A DNA stretch of 63,206 bases from an uncultured Pirellula sp. (lineage in GTDB: Bacteria > Planctomycetota > Planctomycetia > Pirellulales > Pirellulaceae), in NCBI GenBank assembly GCA_903858115.1, contig CAIOHR010000131.1, positions 1-63,206 on the forward strand, given 5' to 3'. Under the pieces are notes generated by a model. That model did no database searches and was not told the origin of the DNA. It worked only from the letters and a program-made list of their open reading frames with translations. The position numbers were made by a program, and so were the translations under genes. Shown in pieces: positions 26,689-35,579 of the stretch; the first letter of the stretch is position 1, and every line of letters starts with the position of its first letter.

Positions 26689-28593
26689 CTACTTCTTGAC
26701 TTCGAATTCGGCATCGATGGCATCGTCGTCTGCGCCCTTCGCCTCATCTCCAGGTGCTGGGGATGCAGTTTGAGAGCCGACTGCGGCGCGGAACGCTTGA
26801 GCGGATTGCTCCAACTCTGCAGTTGCCGATTTGATCGCAGTGACATCTGCTGCACTAATGGCTTCTCGAACTTTCTTAATGGCGACATCCAACGGTTCAC
26901 GATCGGATGCAGAGAGTTTATCTCCTTGATCCTTCATCATCTTCTCAAGAGTATGGATCATGTTTTCCGCCAAATTCTTCGCTTCAGCCAATTCTACGAA
27001 CTTCTTGTCTTCATCAGCGTGTGCTTCTGCATCGCGACGCATTCTTTCGATTTCGTCTTTGCTCAAGCCGCTCGATTGTTCGATCTTCACGCTAGCCTGC
27101 TTGCTAGACTTGAGGTCTTTTGCCGACACATTCAAGATGCCGTTTTGATCGATATCGAATTTCACTTCGATCTGAGGCATGCCACGCGGTTGTGGATCGA
27201 TACCTTCCAGGTTGAACTGGCCGAGGACACGGTTTTGTGAAGCCATTTTGCGTTCCCCTTGGTAAACGCTGACTGTTACGGCAGTTTGACCGTCGGCCGC
27301 TGTCGAGAACACCTGCTTCTTTTCAACAGGAATGGTGGTATTACGTTCGATCAACGCAGTGAGCACGCCACCTTCGGTTTCAATACCGAGGGTCAACGGT
27401 GTTACGTCCAGCAGAAGAACGTCTTTTCGATCTCCGGAAAGAACGCTTCCTTGAATTGCAGCACCGACCGCAACCACTTCGTCGGGATTGACACCTTGGT
27501 GTGGTTCTTTACCAAAGATATCCTTCACTAATTGACGAACCTTGGGCACTCGCGTCGAACCTCCTACGAGCACCACTTCGTCGATGTCGGAAGGCTTCAT
27601 CTTCGCATCGCGGAGCGCTTGCATCACAGGCTCTCGGCATCGCTCGATCAACGAATCAGCCAGCGACTCGAATGTGCTGCGAGTGATCGTGAATTGTAAG
27701 TGCTTTGGTCCTGTCGCATCTGCCGTGATGAACGGCAAATTGATGTCGGTCTGCGGAAGCGAGCTCAATTCTTTTTTGGCTTTTTCGCATGCTTCTTGCA
27801 ACCGTTGTAGAGACATTGGATCTTTGCGAAGATCGATTCCGTTGTCCTTTTGGAACTGGGATGCAACGTGATTTACCAAAGATTGGTCAAAGTCATCGCC
27901 ACCGAGGTGTGTATCACCATTCGTGCTGATCACTTCGAAGACCTTGCTCGTGCTATCGTCGCCGCTCATCGCTACTTCGAGGACGGACACGTCGAACGTT
28001 CCACCACCCAAATCGAAGACGATGATCTTTTGATCTTTCTTCTTATCAAGACCGTATGCCAATGCAGCAGCGGTCGGTTCGTTGATGATCCGAGCTACTT
28101 CGAGGCCGGCAATTTGGCCAGCATCTTTGGTCGCTTGGCGCTGAGCATCGTTGAAGTAGGCAGGGACAGTGATCACAGCTTTGGAGACTCTGTGCCCGAG
28201 ATATGACTCGGCAGCTTCCTTCAGCTTTCGAAGCACCTTTGCCGAGATTTCTTGGGGGGTAAATTGCTGATCGCCAATTTGAACCTTCACATATTCGCTC
28301 GCTCCACCAACCACTTGGTAGGGAACGATCTTTTCTTCGGATTCTACTTCCGAGTGGCGTCGCCCCATGAATCGCTTGACCGAATAAACGGTTCGGCGAG
28401 GATTGGTAACAGCTTGGCGGCGGGCAGGTTCGCCGACAATCGTTTCGCTCTTGTCCGTGAAGGCGACAACGCTCGGGGTAAGTCGATTTCCTTCGGCATT
28501 AGGAATCACCTTGACTTCTGTCCCTTCCATGACGGCAACCACGGAGTTGGTGGTTCCCAAGTCGATTCCAATAATCTTTTCACCGGATGACAT
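26689..28593 (-). CDS. dnaK: Chaperone DnaK (Hsp70)
   Basis: A 634-residue Hsp70 with all hallmarks: [18 protein letters not shown] at the start, [17 protein letters not shown] near residue 145, [16 protein letters not shown] near 190, [16 protein letters not shown] near 335 and the substrate-binding domain from ~385. The tail ends [12 protein letters not shown], similar to the EEVD-like acidic end. It refolds proteins with DnaJ and GrpE, neither of which is encoded in this window. The ATG at 28593 has a Shine-Dalgarno AGAAGGA 7 nt upstream, which excludes a longer frame from 28698. No CIRCE inverted repeat is seen upstream. Confidence 0.98.
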   Translation of the reverse strand: MSSGEKIIGIDLGTTNSVVAVMEGTEVKVIPNAEGNRLTPSVVAFTDKSETIVGEPARRQAVTNPRRTVYSVKRFMGRRHSEVESEEKIVPYQVVGGASEYVKVQIGDQQFTPQEISAKVLRKLKEAAESYLGHRVSKAVITVPAYFNDAQRQATKDAGQIAGLEVARIINEPTAAALAYGLDKKKDQKIIVFDLGGGTFDVSVLEVAMSGDDSTSKVFEVISTNGDTHLGGDDFDQSLVNHVASQFQKDNGIDLRKDPMSLQRLQEACEKAKKELSSLPQTDINLPFITADATGPKHLQFTITRSTFESLADSLIERCREPVMQALRDAKMKPSDIDEVVLVGGSTRVPKVRQLVKDIFGKEPHQGVNPDEVVAVGAAIQGSVLSGDRKDVLLLDVTPLTLGIETEGGVLTALIERNTTIPVEKKQVFSTAADGQTAVTVSVYQGERKMASQNRVLGQFNLEGIDPQPRGMPQIEVKFDIDQNGILNVSAKDLKSSKQASVKIEQSSGLSKDEIERMRRDAEAHADEDKKFVELAEAKNLAENMIHTLEKMMKDQGDKLSASDREPLDVAIKKVREAISAADVTAIKSATAELEQSAQAFRAAVGSQTASPAPGDEAKGADDDAIDAEFEVKK

Positions 28594-28798
28594 AAGTGAT
28601 TCCTTCTGGGTACGATAAAGAATGAGTTTGGTGGTTTCTGGTGGTCGGTTTAACAATCGGCCATCCAGGCTTCCTCTCGGAAGCAATATCTGTGCCAAAA
28701 GGCGAGTCGATCCTACATTAGGGACGCAAGTCTTTTGCCGACAATAGTTTGCGAGCTTGCTGGGGAGTGCGAAAATCGATCAATTCCAATCCGAACCT

Positions 28799-29875
28799 AT
28801 GTTCTTCGTCCCAAGGAACGCCAAATTGACAGAAAAAGAAAGCATTGAATTCGATTCCAAGCTCGCCGAGATTGACTCGAAAATTCTAGCTTTAGCCATG
28901 CAGCGCGTGGAGTTGTTGAAGTCAAACCCGATAGCCGCCGGGAGCTTGGCCAACCACAGTCGGCGGAGTTTACAGCAGTTCGAGACGTCACGAGCAAAAG
29001 GCGAGAGTCTCTCCGAAGAACTGATTCCATCGATCGCGGGACTGACGTACCAGCGTGGGATCGCCCTGACTCGGATCGCTTACCTCGGACCAGAATACTC
29101 CTATTCGTTTTCCGCCGCGAGCAAATTCTTCGGATCGACGGCCGGGTTTCAATCTGTTCAGTCGATCGGTGCAGTCTTCGAAGAAATCGAACAAAGGCAA
29201 TCAACCTATGGAGTCGTGCCTATAGAAAACTCGACCGATGGTCGGATTGTTGACACATTGACGATGTTCATTCGCAACCCCACAAGAATTTGCGGTGAAG
29301 TACTGTTACCCATTCATCATTACTTGCTCGCGAAATGCAAACGCGAAGAGGTACGCGAGGTCTACAGTAAACCGCAAGCACTCTCGCAATGCAGAGGATG
29401 GCTTAGTGAACATCTGCCCAATGCCAGGTGGGTCGAAGTCGCAAGCACAGCGGCGGCTGCTAAAATTGCATCGGAAACGCCGAATGCTGCTGCCGTGGCG
29501 TCGAAAGAGGCGGGCCTGACTGTCGGTCTGGATGTCGTCGCCCCATGCATCGAAGACAATCGGAACAACGTTACACGCTTTGCAATTATCGGTAACGAAA
29601 TTCCTGAACCGACTGGCAATGACAAAACATCGTTGATGTTCCAGGTGCCTCACAAGCCTGGAGCGCTGGCTGATGTGATGCTGATGTTTCGAGACAACGG
29701 TTTAAACCTAACCTGGATCGAATCCTTTCCTATCCCTCATTCCATCAACGAGTATTTCTTTTTTGTGGAACTCGATGGACACGGGCAGGAACCCAATGTT
29801 GCACAGGCGATTGCTTCATTGCAATCGATCGCGATTCGGCTTAGCATCCTGGGCTCGTATCCGAAAGGAACCTAA
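28799..29875 (+). CDS. pheA: Bifunctional chorismate mutase/prephenate dehydratase (P-protein)
   Basis: A 358-residue enzyme of phenylalanine biosynthesis. Residues ~10-95 are the AroQ chorismate mutase helices (DSKLAEIDSKILALAMQRVE). Residues ~98-275 are prephenate dehydratase, with TRIAYLGPEYSYSFSAA and GVVPIENSTDGRIVDTL. Residues ~280-358 are the ACT regulatory domain with KTSLMFQVPHKPGALADVM and the Phe-binding ESFP (WIESFPIPHS). An earlier ATG at 28757 is in frame. Its stop shares bases with the stop of the convergent lpxK gene (4-bp overlap). Feedback inhibition by phenylalanine is expected from the ACT motif. Confidence 0.95.
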   Translation: MFFVPRNAKLTEKESIEFDSKLAEIDSKILALAMQRVELLKSNPIAAGSLANHSRRSLQQFETSRAKGESLSEELIPSIAGLTYQRGIALTRIAYLGPEYSYSFSAASKFFGSTAGFQSVQSIGAVFEEIEQRQSTYGVVPIENSTDGRIVDTLTMFIRNPTRICGEVLLPIHHYLLAKCKREEVREVYSKPQALSQCRGWLSEHLPNARWVEVASTAAAAKIASETPNAAAVASKEAGLTVGLDVVAPCIEDNRNNVTRFAIIGNEIPEPTGNDKTSLMFQVPHKPGALADVMLMFRDNGLNLTWIESFPIPHSINEYFFFVELDGHGQEPNVAQAIASLQSIAIRLSILGSYPKGT

Positions 29876-30960
29876 GCCGATTCTCGCGGGATCTGCCTAA
29901 TAATCTCTTTCAGGTGATCTTCGAGGATCTCTCTTCCGAAGAGAATCTCCATCTCGATATCGAGACTGTAAATCGGGAATCGTTCAATCGTGGAAACATC
30001 GATCTTCGCCAAGTCTTTACCTGTGCAGATAATCACATCGCAATCGATCGTTTCCGCTGCAACCGCGATTTCGCGGATATCACCCGCTTGGTAATCGTGA
30101 TGGTCCGGGAAAACGATTTTGCTCGCCACGTTCGCCCCGAGACCTTGAAGCGTCTGAAAAAAAGCGCCTGGGCTTCCGATCCCGCATATGGCGAGTACGT
30201 TGCGATCTTTCAGCCAATCGATTTCTTGGGTTAGCCCCTCTGCATTGCGTAAACCCTTGGGGACGTGCGCTGCCTCGAGCCAAGCTACTTTGGGCGCATA
30301 ACGTTGTACACGAGAGCGGATCGATGCTAGTTGCTTGGCGTCCACTTGATCTGCACGTGTGGCGACCACAATGTCCGCTCGCTTTAGCGACCGAATAGGC
30401 TCTCGCAGTAGCCCTCGGGGCAACAGATACCCAAAACCAAACGGCTCGCGCGCATCCAATAGAACAATCTCTAGACTTCGAGCGATCCGTCGATGTTGAA
30501 ACCCATCATCCAGCAACAGCACTTCCATATCGAGTTCGTCGATCGCGATCCTAGCCATGGCGATTCGGTCGGGCGATTGAAGATGCGGAACATCGGGAAG
30601 TCCTCGTTCAAGTTCCTTTGCCTCATCGTTTCGGCCATCGACACCTGCCCCATACCCACGCGACAGGATGGCGACTCGCCGATTTTTTGCACGGAACCAA
30701 TGAGCTAGGTGGGCGACCATTGGGGTTTTTCCGGTCCCTCCCGCGGTCAAATTTCCAACCGAGATGATCGGAACGCCAACGTGGGTCGTCTTCTTTAGCT
30801 GCCGATCAAATGCCGCGTTCCTTAGCCAGACTCCTGCTGCATAGGGTTGGCTCGCGCACCAAAGCGCAGCCTTGAGTGCAAGCGCACCCAACGAGTTTGA
30901 TTTGCTGGCAATCAGTTCTTTTAGTTGGTGGATCAAGAGAATGCACGGTCTCGAGAACAA
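29872..30960 (-). CDS. lpxK: Tetraacyldisaccharide 4'-kinase
   Basis: A 362-residue membrane-associated lipid A kinase that phosphorylates the 4' position of the disaccharide precursor. The P-loop region reads SVGNLTAGGTGKTPMVAHLA near residue 68. Further blocks are VAILSRGYGAG, LLLDDGFQHRRIARSLEIV and LLPRGLLREPIRSLKRADIV. An N-terminal hydrophobic helix anchors it to the inner membrane. Its presence shows that this planctomycete makes lipid A. It faces pheA convergently with a 4-bp overlap. Confidence 0.95.
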   Translation of the reverse strand: MFSRPCILLIHQLKELIASKSNSLGALALKAALWCASQPYAAGVWLRNAAFDRQLKKTTHVGVPIISVGNLTAGGTGKTPMVAHLAHWFRAKNRRVAILSRGYGAGVDGRNDEAKELERGLPDVPHLQSPDRIAMARIAIDELDMEVLLLDDGFQHRRIARSLEIVLLDAREPFGFGYLLPRGLLREPIRSLKRADIVVATRADQVDAKQLASIRSRVQRYAPKVAWLEAAHVPKGLRNAEGLTQEIDWLKDRNVLAICGIGSPGAFFQTLQGLGANVASKIVFPDHHDYQAGDIREIAVAAETIDCDVIICTGKDLAKIDVSTIERFPIYSLDIEMEILFGREILEDHLKEIIRQIPRESA

Positions 30961-31217
30961 ACGGCAGTCTAGGCAGTATGCGAATCATAAAGAATATTTC
31001 GCCTTAAAGCGACACCATCGCGCCGCGAATATCAGACGTTACACGGGATTCGTTCTTGACGCGTCTTTGGTTGTCTCGCTAAGTTCCGGCAAACTCGCAT
31101 ATCCATATGCTCATAATCCTTAGGTCAAAGTTTCGGAACCACGAGACTTTGCTACATGTCGGATGAATACGGGAAATCCATTAAATCGTCAGCTCGGTGA
31201 GCGAGGGGCGTAGAATC

Positions 31218-32063
31218 ATGTCCGAAGTTTCCGCCTTCAATCAACAGATCAGACTCTTGCTGGACGCCGGCATTCCGATCGTCATCGGCCAGGCGATGAC
31301 TCCGCATGCAATTCGTCGATACATCAACTCAATTGACGCCCACATTGTAAAATTAAAGGCACTTCAAGGAAATCCAACCGACAGTAGCAATCTGCAGAAC
31401 CTAGACGAACCAGAAATTCTCCAAGCGGCGAAGCTGGATCCAAGCTATTGCAAAGCGTTTGATCGATGGAGAAAGAGCCGCGGCAGCGCTGCATCTTTCG
31501 ATTGTTTCTATGAACTCGGCGTCGCCAAGCGAAAATCGCGTTGGAGCATTGCTGACGCGGTTCTTCCCTCACTCATCTTGGCACTAGTGCTTTTCCCAGC
31601 AAGCTATTTTCTCTTCTTTCGTGTGTATCCCGACATCGAGTCTATGTACACCATCAGCAATGTCAAACCGTCCTATGCGGTGAAGCAACTACTGGCCATG
31701 CGCGGCCCTTCTAGCCAGGTGATCCTCTGGTGCATCCCTGTGATCCTACTCGTTGCTGCGATCGTGTACGTGCGGGTCCCCAACGTTCTGTTGAGGTTCT
31801 TTCCTAGCTATCGCCGTTACTCCAGCTCGATTCATCAGCTTCAAGACCACCAGGATGTCCCCTCGGATTTCTCGACTTCCTTTTCCAAACTAGCGTGGGA
31901 GAACCGAGTTCAGCATGAAGACAACATGACCGTTCGATGGTTTCCGGTGGTAGTCTCGACGATCGTTTGCGGATTCGTTGTTGCGTTTTATGCGATTCTG
32001 CTTTTCTGGCCCTTGGCTCATCTCCTGGAACAACTATCGATACAGTCTGGAGTTGTCTCATGA
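31218..32063 (+). CDS. GspF-like membrane protein 1 of pseudopilin operon
   Basis: A 281-residue protein with a ~110-residue cytoplasmic N-terminal part and three membrane helices, near residues 115-140 (LPSLILALVLFPASYFLFF), 172-192 (VILWCIPVILLVAAIVYV) and 248-272 (VVSTIVCGFVVAFYAILLFW). The layout of one helix, a cytoplasmic loop and two more helices is that of GspF/PilC platform proteins, but the N-terminal T2SSF motifs are weak, so homology is inferred mainly from position and topology. The frame also opens with GTG at 31197. The stop overlaps the next start by ATGA. First gene of a seven-gene operon. Confidence 0.65.
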   Translation: MSEVSAFNQQIRLLLDAGIPIVIGQAMTPHAIRRYINSIDAHIVKLKALQGNPTDSSNLQNLDEPEILQAAKLDPSYCKAFDRWRKSRGSAASFDCFYELGVAKRKSRWSIADAVLPSLILALVLFPASYFLFFRVYPDIESMYTISNVKPSYAVKQLLAMRGPSSQVILWCIPVILLVAAIVYVRVPNVLLRFFPSYRRYSSSIHQLQDHQDVPSDFSTSFSKLAWENRVQHEDNMTVRWFPVVVSTIVCGFVVAFYAILLFWPLAHLLEQLSIQSGVVS

Positions 32064-33118
32064 CTTCAGGGCCAAAACCGAATCTAGCTGGCCATGACGA
32101 GAACAAACCGCAGTACCTTCAATCGATCGATCGTTGCCTGAGTCGAAGAGATAAACTCTTGGCGATCCTCTCAGATGTGATGAAGGTTGCCCCTTGGCTT
32201 AAGAGAGATTCGCAGACTATTTCCTTTCAATCTGCGATGCAACGTGGAGCTACCGCGTTAGAATTTGTTACCAGTTTGCGTCTCGCTCCGTGTCTTCCAC
32301 TCGTACTTATGATGAGTGAGGATGCCGACACGAAGAATCATGACGCTCTGGTCGAGCGGATGAGCAACTATCTGCAACATGCTTATCGTCGACGATGGAT
32401 TTGGCAATTGCTTTCGTATCCAGTCGTCCTCCTCGTTGCGTACATGGTCGCTTGGATTGTTTTGTCGATTACACTGTTGCCAGCGTTTCGCGATCTTTAC
32501 GAAGGGATCGATTTGCGTCGAGACCCAGCCACCCTGCGTTGGCTAAAGCAAAGTGAGCAATGGGAGGCGAATCCCATTGGGGCCTCGATTAGCATGATCG
32601 CTTACTGCTTTTGCGTTCTGAGTTTGTTCAAAGCGATTCCTTACGCGTTAGAGTATGCAAGCAACTGGTGGTTCATTGGCAATTTCACGCGCAGTAGCAA
32701 ACGACAATTACTTGGAATGTCCAGGTTCACGGGTACTCTGGCCGCGTTACTCAAGATCGATGCTCCGGTGCCTGATGCTTTGCGGATTGCGGGGATTGCA
32801 TCTGGCTACTATCTGTTCCGTGAGAACGCCGCTCGGGCTGCGAACGCTTGGACTTCGTCTGCGGTTCATATCGTCCGACTACCTATCTGCTTTCCAGAAA
32901 CACTTCATTTTGCCATTCATTCTCCGCGAGGAAGATGTGAAGTCGATCTGATCGAGCGATTATCCAATATCTATACGCAGAGACTAGAACGAAGGATAGA
33001 ACTCGGGAGGAACCTTGCTGGCCCAATCGCAACTGTCATCGGTGGAATACTGATCGGTGGTCTCTATGCAAACTTTTTGCGACCACTTCTTCAACTCATC
33101 ACTTCGTTATCTTCGTAA
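32060..33118 (+). CDS. GspF-like type II secretion platform protein 2
   Basis: A 352-residue membrane protein. A T2SSF-type helical bundle (residues ~10-110; MSNYLQHAYRRRWIWQLL) is followed by a membrane helix YPVVLLVAYMVAWIVLSIT and the loop LLPAFRDLYEGIDL, which mirrors the P-x-F-x-x-x-Y loop of GspF. Further helices are near residues 175-195 and 325-347. ATG at 32060 overlaps the previous stop, which rules out the longer upstream frame. GspF/PilC proteins anchor the assembly ATPase of type II secretion and type IV pili at the inner membrane. Part of a run of three such genes. Confidence 0.78.
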   Translation: MTSGPKPNLAGHDENKPQYLQSIDRCLSRRDKLLAILSDVMKVAPWLKRDSQTISFQSAMQRGATALEFVTSLRLAPCLPLVLMMSEDADTKNHDALVERMSNYLQHAYRRRWIWQLLSYPVVLLVAYMVAWIVLSITLLPAFRDLYEGIDLRRDPATLRWLKQSEQWEANPIGASISMIAYCFCVLSLFKAIPYALEYASNWWFIGNFTRSSKRQLLGMSRFTGTLAALLKIDAPVPDALRIAGIASGYYLFRENAARAANAWTSSAVHIVRLPICFPETLHFAIHSPRGRCEVDLIERLSNIYTQRLERRIELGRNLAGPIATVIGGILIGGLYANFLRPLLQLITSLSS

Positions 33119-33132
33119 GGGACCGATTCCAA

Positions 33133-34233
33133 ATGAATTACCCTGAACCAACACAAGTAACGATCACCGTCGCGAGCGAAGGCGCGGCTTGGAGGCTCAG
33201 TCCTCTATTGCCCTTGGAGTTGAACCAGGATCGACAGTTCTCGTTGCTTTCGATCTTGGCCGTTGCACATCGTCAACAAATTCCGCTAGTCCCATTGCTA
33301 AAGGCATTCGCTACCGAACATCGGTTCTGGTTTCGGCACGCTCTCTTCCATCTATCGAGGAGAATGGATGCAGGCGAATCCTTACCGACCGCATTGATGA
33401 AAACACCTGGCCTATTATCCCAAGGAACTGTCCTCGCAATCCATTCGGCAAAAACCGACGAAGCGTTGTCCCATGTCTACTCGACGTTGCTCGAGGCAGG
33501 CGGAGGGCAGTCCAACGCTAGAAGCGTACGCATTATAGGAACGCTCCTTTACTGGATTATGTTCGCGATCCCAGCTATCGTTGTCTTGAGTGGGATCGGA
33601 TTCTTCATCATCCCAACGTTCATCAAACTGTTCGATGAATTTGAACTGAAGCTGTCTCCGGCCGTCAGATGGATACTCTCGTTGTTGAGCACAGGCACGT
33701 TTCCCGCGCTGCTGATGATACAAGCGATTGGGTTGCTTCTTTTTCTCTATTGGCTTACTCCCATGCGAATGATCATCCAACGTTGGAAGTATCGATGGAA
33801 TATTGGTTTTTCCCGAAGCAATTATCGATACGATCTTTTGACGGGAGCCGCGGCGGCCGTAGGTTCAGGAACCGAACTCGGGGACCATTTTCAAGAGGTT
33901 CAAACTTATTGCGAGAATAGAAGCCTTCGGAAGAAAGCAGCGAGTATCGCGAAACACGCAGCGAGCGGAATCAGCCCTTGGGTGGCACTTGGAAAGGTCG
34001 GGCTCGTTACCGATCGCGAAGCACAGGCTCTGAACGCGATGCAGAACGATTCCTTGCGTTCTTGGGCTTTGCTTCGGATGATGCAACGCAATACCGATAC
34101 TTCTCGAAACCGAACCAATACGGCATTCACTGTGCTTCACCCTTTCGTCATCTTTATCTTCGGGCTATTGGTCCTCGGTGTTTGCTTCGCTATCGTTGAA
34201 CCACTAACTGCCTTGATACGTTCACTATCGTAG
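33133..34233 (+). CDS. GspF-like type II secretion platform protein 3
   Basis: A 366-residue protein and the clearest GspF relative of the three. A T2SSF domain (residues ~35-130) has AGESLPTALMKTPGLLSQGT with the usual amphipathic helices. It is followed by a helix at ~135-165 (WIMFAIPAIVVLSGIGFFII) and PTFIKLFDEFELKLSPAVRW, the conserved loop. A second T2SSF-like bundle (~235-320) and a final helix VIFIFGLLVLGVCFAIVEPL complete the family layout. It lies 14 bp after gene 2 and 10 bp before the first pseudopilin gene. Confidence 0.82.
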   Translation: MNYPEPTQVTITVASEGAAWRLSPLLPLELNQDRQFSLLSILAVAHRQQIPLVPLLKAFATEHRFWFRHALFHLSRRMDAGESLPTALMKTPGLLSQGTVLAIHSAKTDEALSHVYSTLLEAGGGQSNARSVRIIGTLLYWIMFAIPAIVVLSGIGFFIIPTFIKLFDEFELKLSPAVRWILSLLSTGTFPALLMIQAIGLLLFLYWLTPMRMIIQRWKYRWNIGFSRSNYRYDLLTGAAAAVGSGTELGDHFQEVQTYCENRSLRKKAASIAKHAASGISPWVALGKVGLVTDREAQALNAMQNDSLRSWALLRMMQRNTDTSRNRTNTAFTVLHPFVIFIFGLLVLGVCFAIVEPLTALIRSLS

Positions 34234-34243
34234 AGACTTCCTG

Positions 34244-34630
34244 ATGAAACTTCGACGCGGGTCTTTCTCGGTAGAGATCGTGATATCAGCTACGGTCCTT
34301 CTGGCTGCAATCGGCTTGATGGCTTCCATGATCCCACGGATCGGGCGGAGTTGGCGCGAGACTCGGAACTACCAACTCGCCACGCATGAGTTAGCCAACC
34401 AACTGGAACTATTGACTTCACTCGATTCGGATGAACTTGCGAATACACTTGCAAACCTGAATGTAAGCGAAGAACTCCATGACGAGTTGCCAGAAGCCAG
34501 ATTAACGGCAGAGAAAAGCAGCGATGAGTTCGGCACTCGCATTCGTTTGGAAATAGGATGGGACCGTGGTCCTGACAGCCAACCGATCAGCATGATAGGT
34601 TGGCGTTCAGAGAGGACGAACGAGCGATGA
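34244..34630 (+). CDS. Pseudopilin-like protein (GspI/GspH class)
   Basis: A 128-residue protein with a short basic leader and a prepilin-type segment: RRGSFSVEIVISATVLLAAI. Gly before Ser-Phe and Glu at +5 match the prepilin peptidase recognition rule, though Ser-Phe replaces the usual Phe-Thr. The remainder is a helix with acidic residues (ATHELANQLELLTSLDSDE), then a small C-terminal beta region. It would be a minor subunit of a pseudopilus. The stop overlaps the next gene by ATGA. Confidence 0.72.
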   Translation: MKLRRGSFSVEIVISATVLLAAIGLMASMIPRIGRSWRETRNYQLATHELANQLELLTSLDSDELANTLANLNVSEELHDELPEARLTAEKSSDEFGTRIRLEIGWDRGPDSQPISMIGWRSERTNER

Positions 34631-35178
34631 AGAGAGACCCTAGTTCGCAACGACGCGGCACCATGCTGCATGAAGCAGTGATCGTGACCGCCCTTAGCAG
34701 TATGATCGTTTTGCTCGGAATACGTCTATTGCATCAAGGAATGACGTTTGCCACAGAATCGAGAGCGAGAATCGTTTTTCGCCAAACCTGCCAACGATTG
34801 GCGACGATGTTTCGCGACGATATTCACGAAGCCTCCAGCGTGTCATTCCAAGAAGATGGCATGCTCCGAATTCAGTTTCCGAACAACGGCTCGGTCGTGT
34901 ATCGTTCGATTCGACCAGACAAGCCGATGTTAGAGCGCACGGTCACTGATCCTGAGGGACTGGTCATGCAAGAGCAGTTTCGATTGCTAGATCGTAGTCG
35001 TGTTTCTTTCTCAGCGGCAAGACCAGGGAAAGCGGTTGTGTTCGAGATTACGATGGCGATTCCAGCCGCGGAGCAAATCAAGAGACATGAGTTGAGGGTC
35101 TTGGCAAGAACGAGCCGCACACAAGAAGTTAGCCTGACTGTTCCATCAGAAACCGTGAACGAGAAAGGGTCGGAATAA
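34627..35178 (+). CDS. Pseudopilin-like protein (GspJ class)
   Basis: A 183-residue protein. After a basic leader (KRDPSSQRRG) comes a hydrophobic helix TMLHEAVIVTALSSMIVLLG with the Glu expected at +5, then a beta-rich globular part (RLATMFRDDIHEASSVSFQE). Size and layout fit GspJ. The helix-break Thr-Met start is atypical, so cleavage by prepilin peptidase is likely but not certain. The ATG at 34627 overlaps the stop of the previous gene; the frame continues upstream, but that part belongs to the preceding coding region. Its stop overlaps the next start (TAATG). Confidence 0.7.
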   Translation: MKRDPSSQRRGTMLHEAVIVTALSSMIVLLGIRLLHQGMTFATESRARIVFRQTCQRLATMFRDDIHEASSVSFQEDGMLRIQFPNNGSVVYRSIRPDKPMLERTVTDPEGLVMQEQFRLLDRSRVSFSAARPGKAVVFEITMAIPAAEQIKRHELRVLARTSRTQEVSLTVPSETVNEKGSE

Positions 35179-35576
35179 TGACATCGAGTCGGCAGAAACG
35201 TTCTGGAATCGCAGCCATTGTGGTGCTGGTTGCCACCTCCGTGATTATGTCCATCGTAGCAAGTGCGATGGTCGCGACGATTCGATCCAATCGTGAACGG
35301 AAGATTGAACGCCACCAGATTCAACTTCGATTCGTAAGTGAGGCTGGAGCACTTCGTACGTTGAGCAAACTGGAGAAGGATCCAACGTTTTCGGGTGAAG
35401 AGTGGGCTCTTTCTTTCGATCCGCAAACCGAGCAGTCTGCAACGATTCGATCGACGATCCTTGAGGATCAAACGGGAACGAAGAAGATCGAGATTGTTGC
35501 GATCCTAAATCATCCAAACCCGCATCACCGAATGCAACTCACAAAAACTTATTCAGTTCAACCCACAAGGAAGTAA
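35178..35576 (+). CDS. Pseudopilin-like protein (PilX/GspK-like small membrane protein)
   Basis: A 132-residue protein. The leader RQKRSG precedes a hydrophobic helix IAAIVVLVATSVIMSIVASA that lacks the Glu at +5, as do GspK and PilX, which cap the pseudopilus tip. The remaining ~90 residues form a mixed globular part. It starts on the last bases of the preceding gene (TAATG), so translation is coupled. Family identity is inferred from position and this missing Glu. Confidence 0.62.
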   Translation: MTSSRQKRSGIAAIVVLVATSVIMSIVASAMVATIRSNRERKIERHQIQLRFVSEAGALRTLSKLEKDPTFSGEEWALSFDPQTEQSATIRSTILEDQTGTKKIEIVAILNHPNPHHRMQLTKTYSVQPTRK

Positions 35577-35579
35577 AGC

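Noticed and set aside
26770..28618. Several plus-strand ORFs opposite dnaK
   Set aside because: Highly conserved dnaK occupies the other strand; these are shadow frames.
28594..28756. CIRCE element upstream of dnaK
   Set aside because: No TTAGCACTC/GAGTGCTAA inverted repeat is found in this interval.
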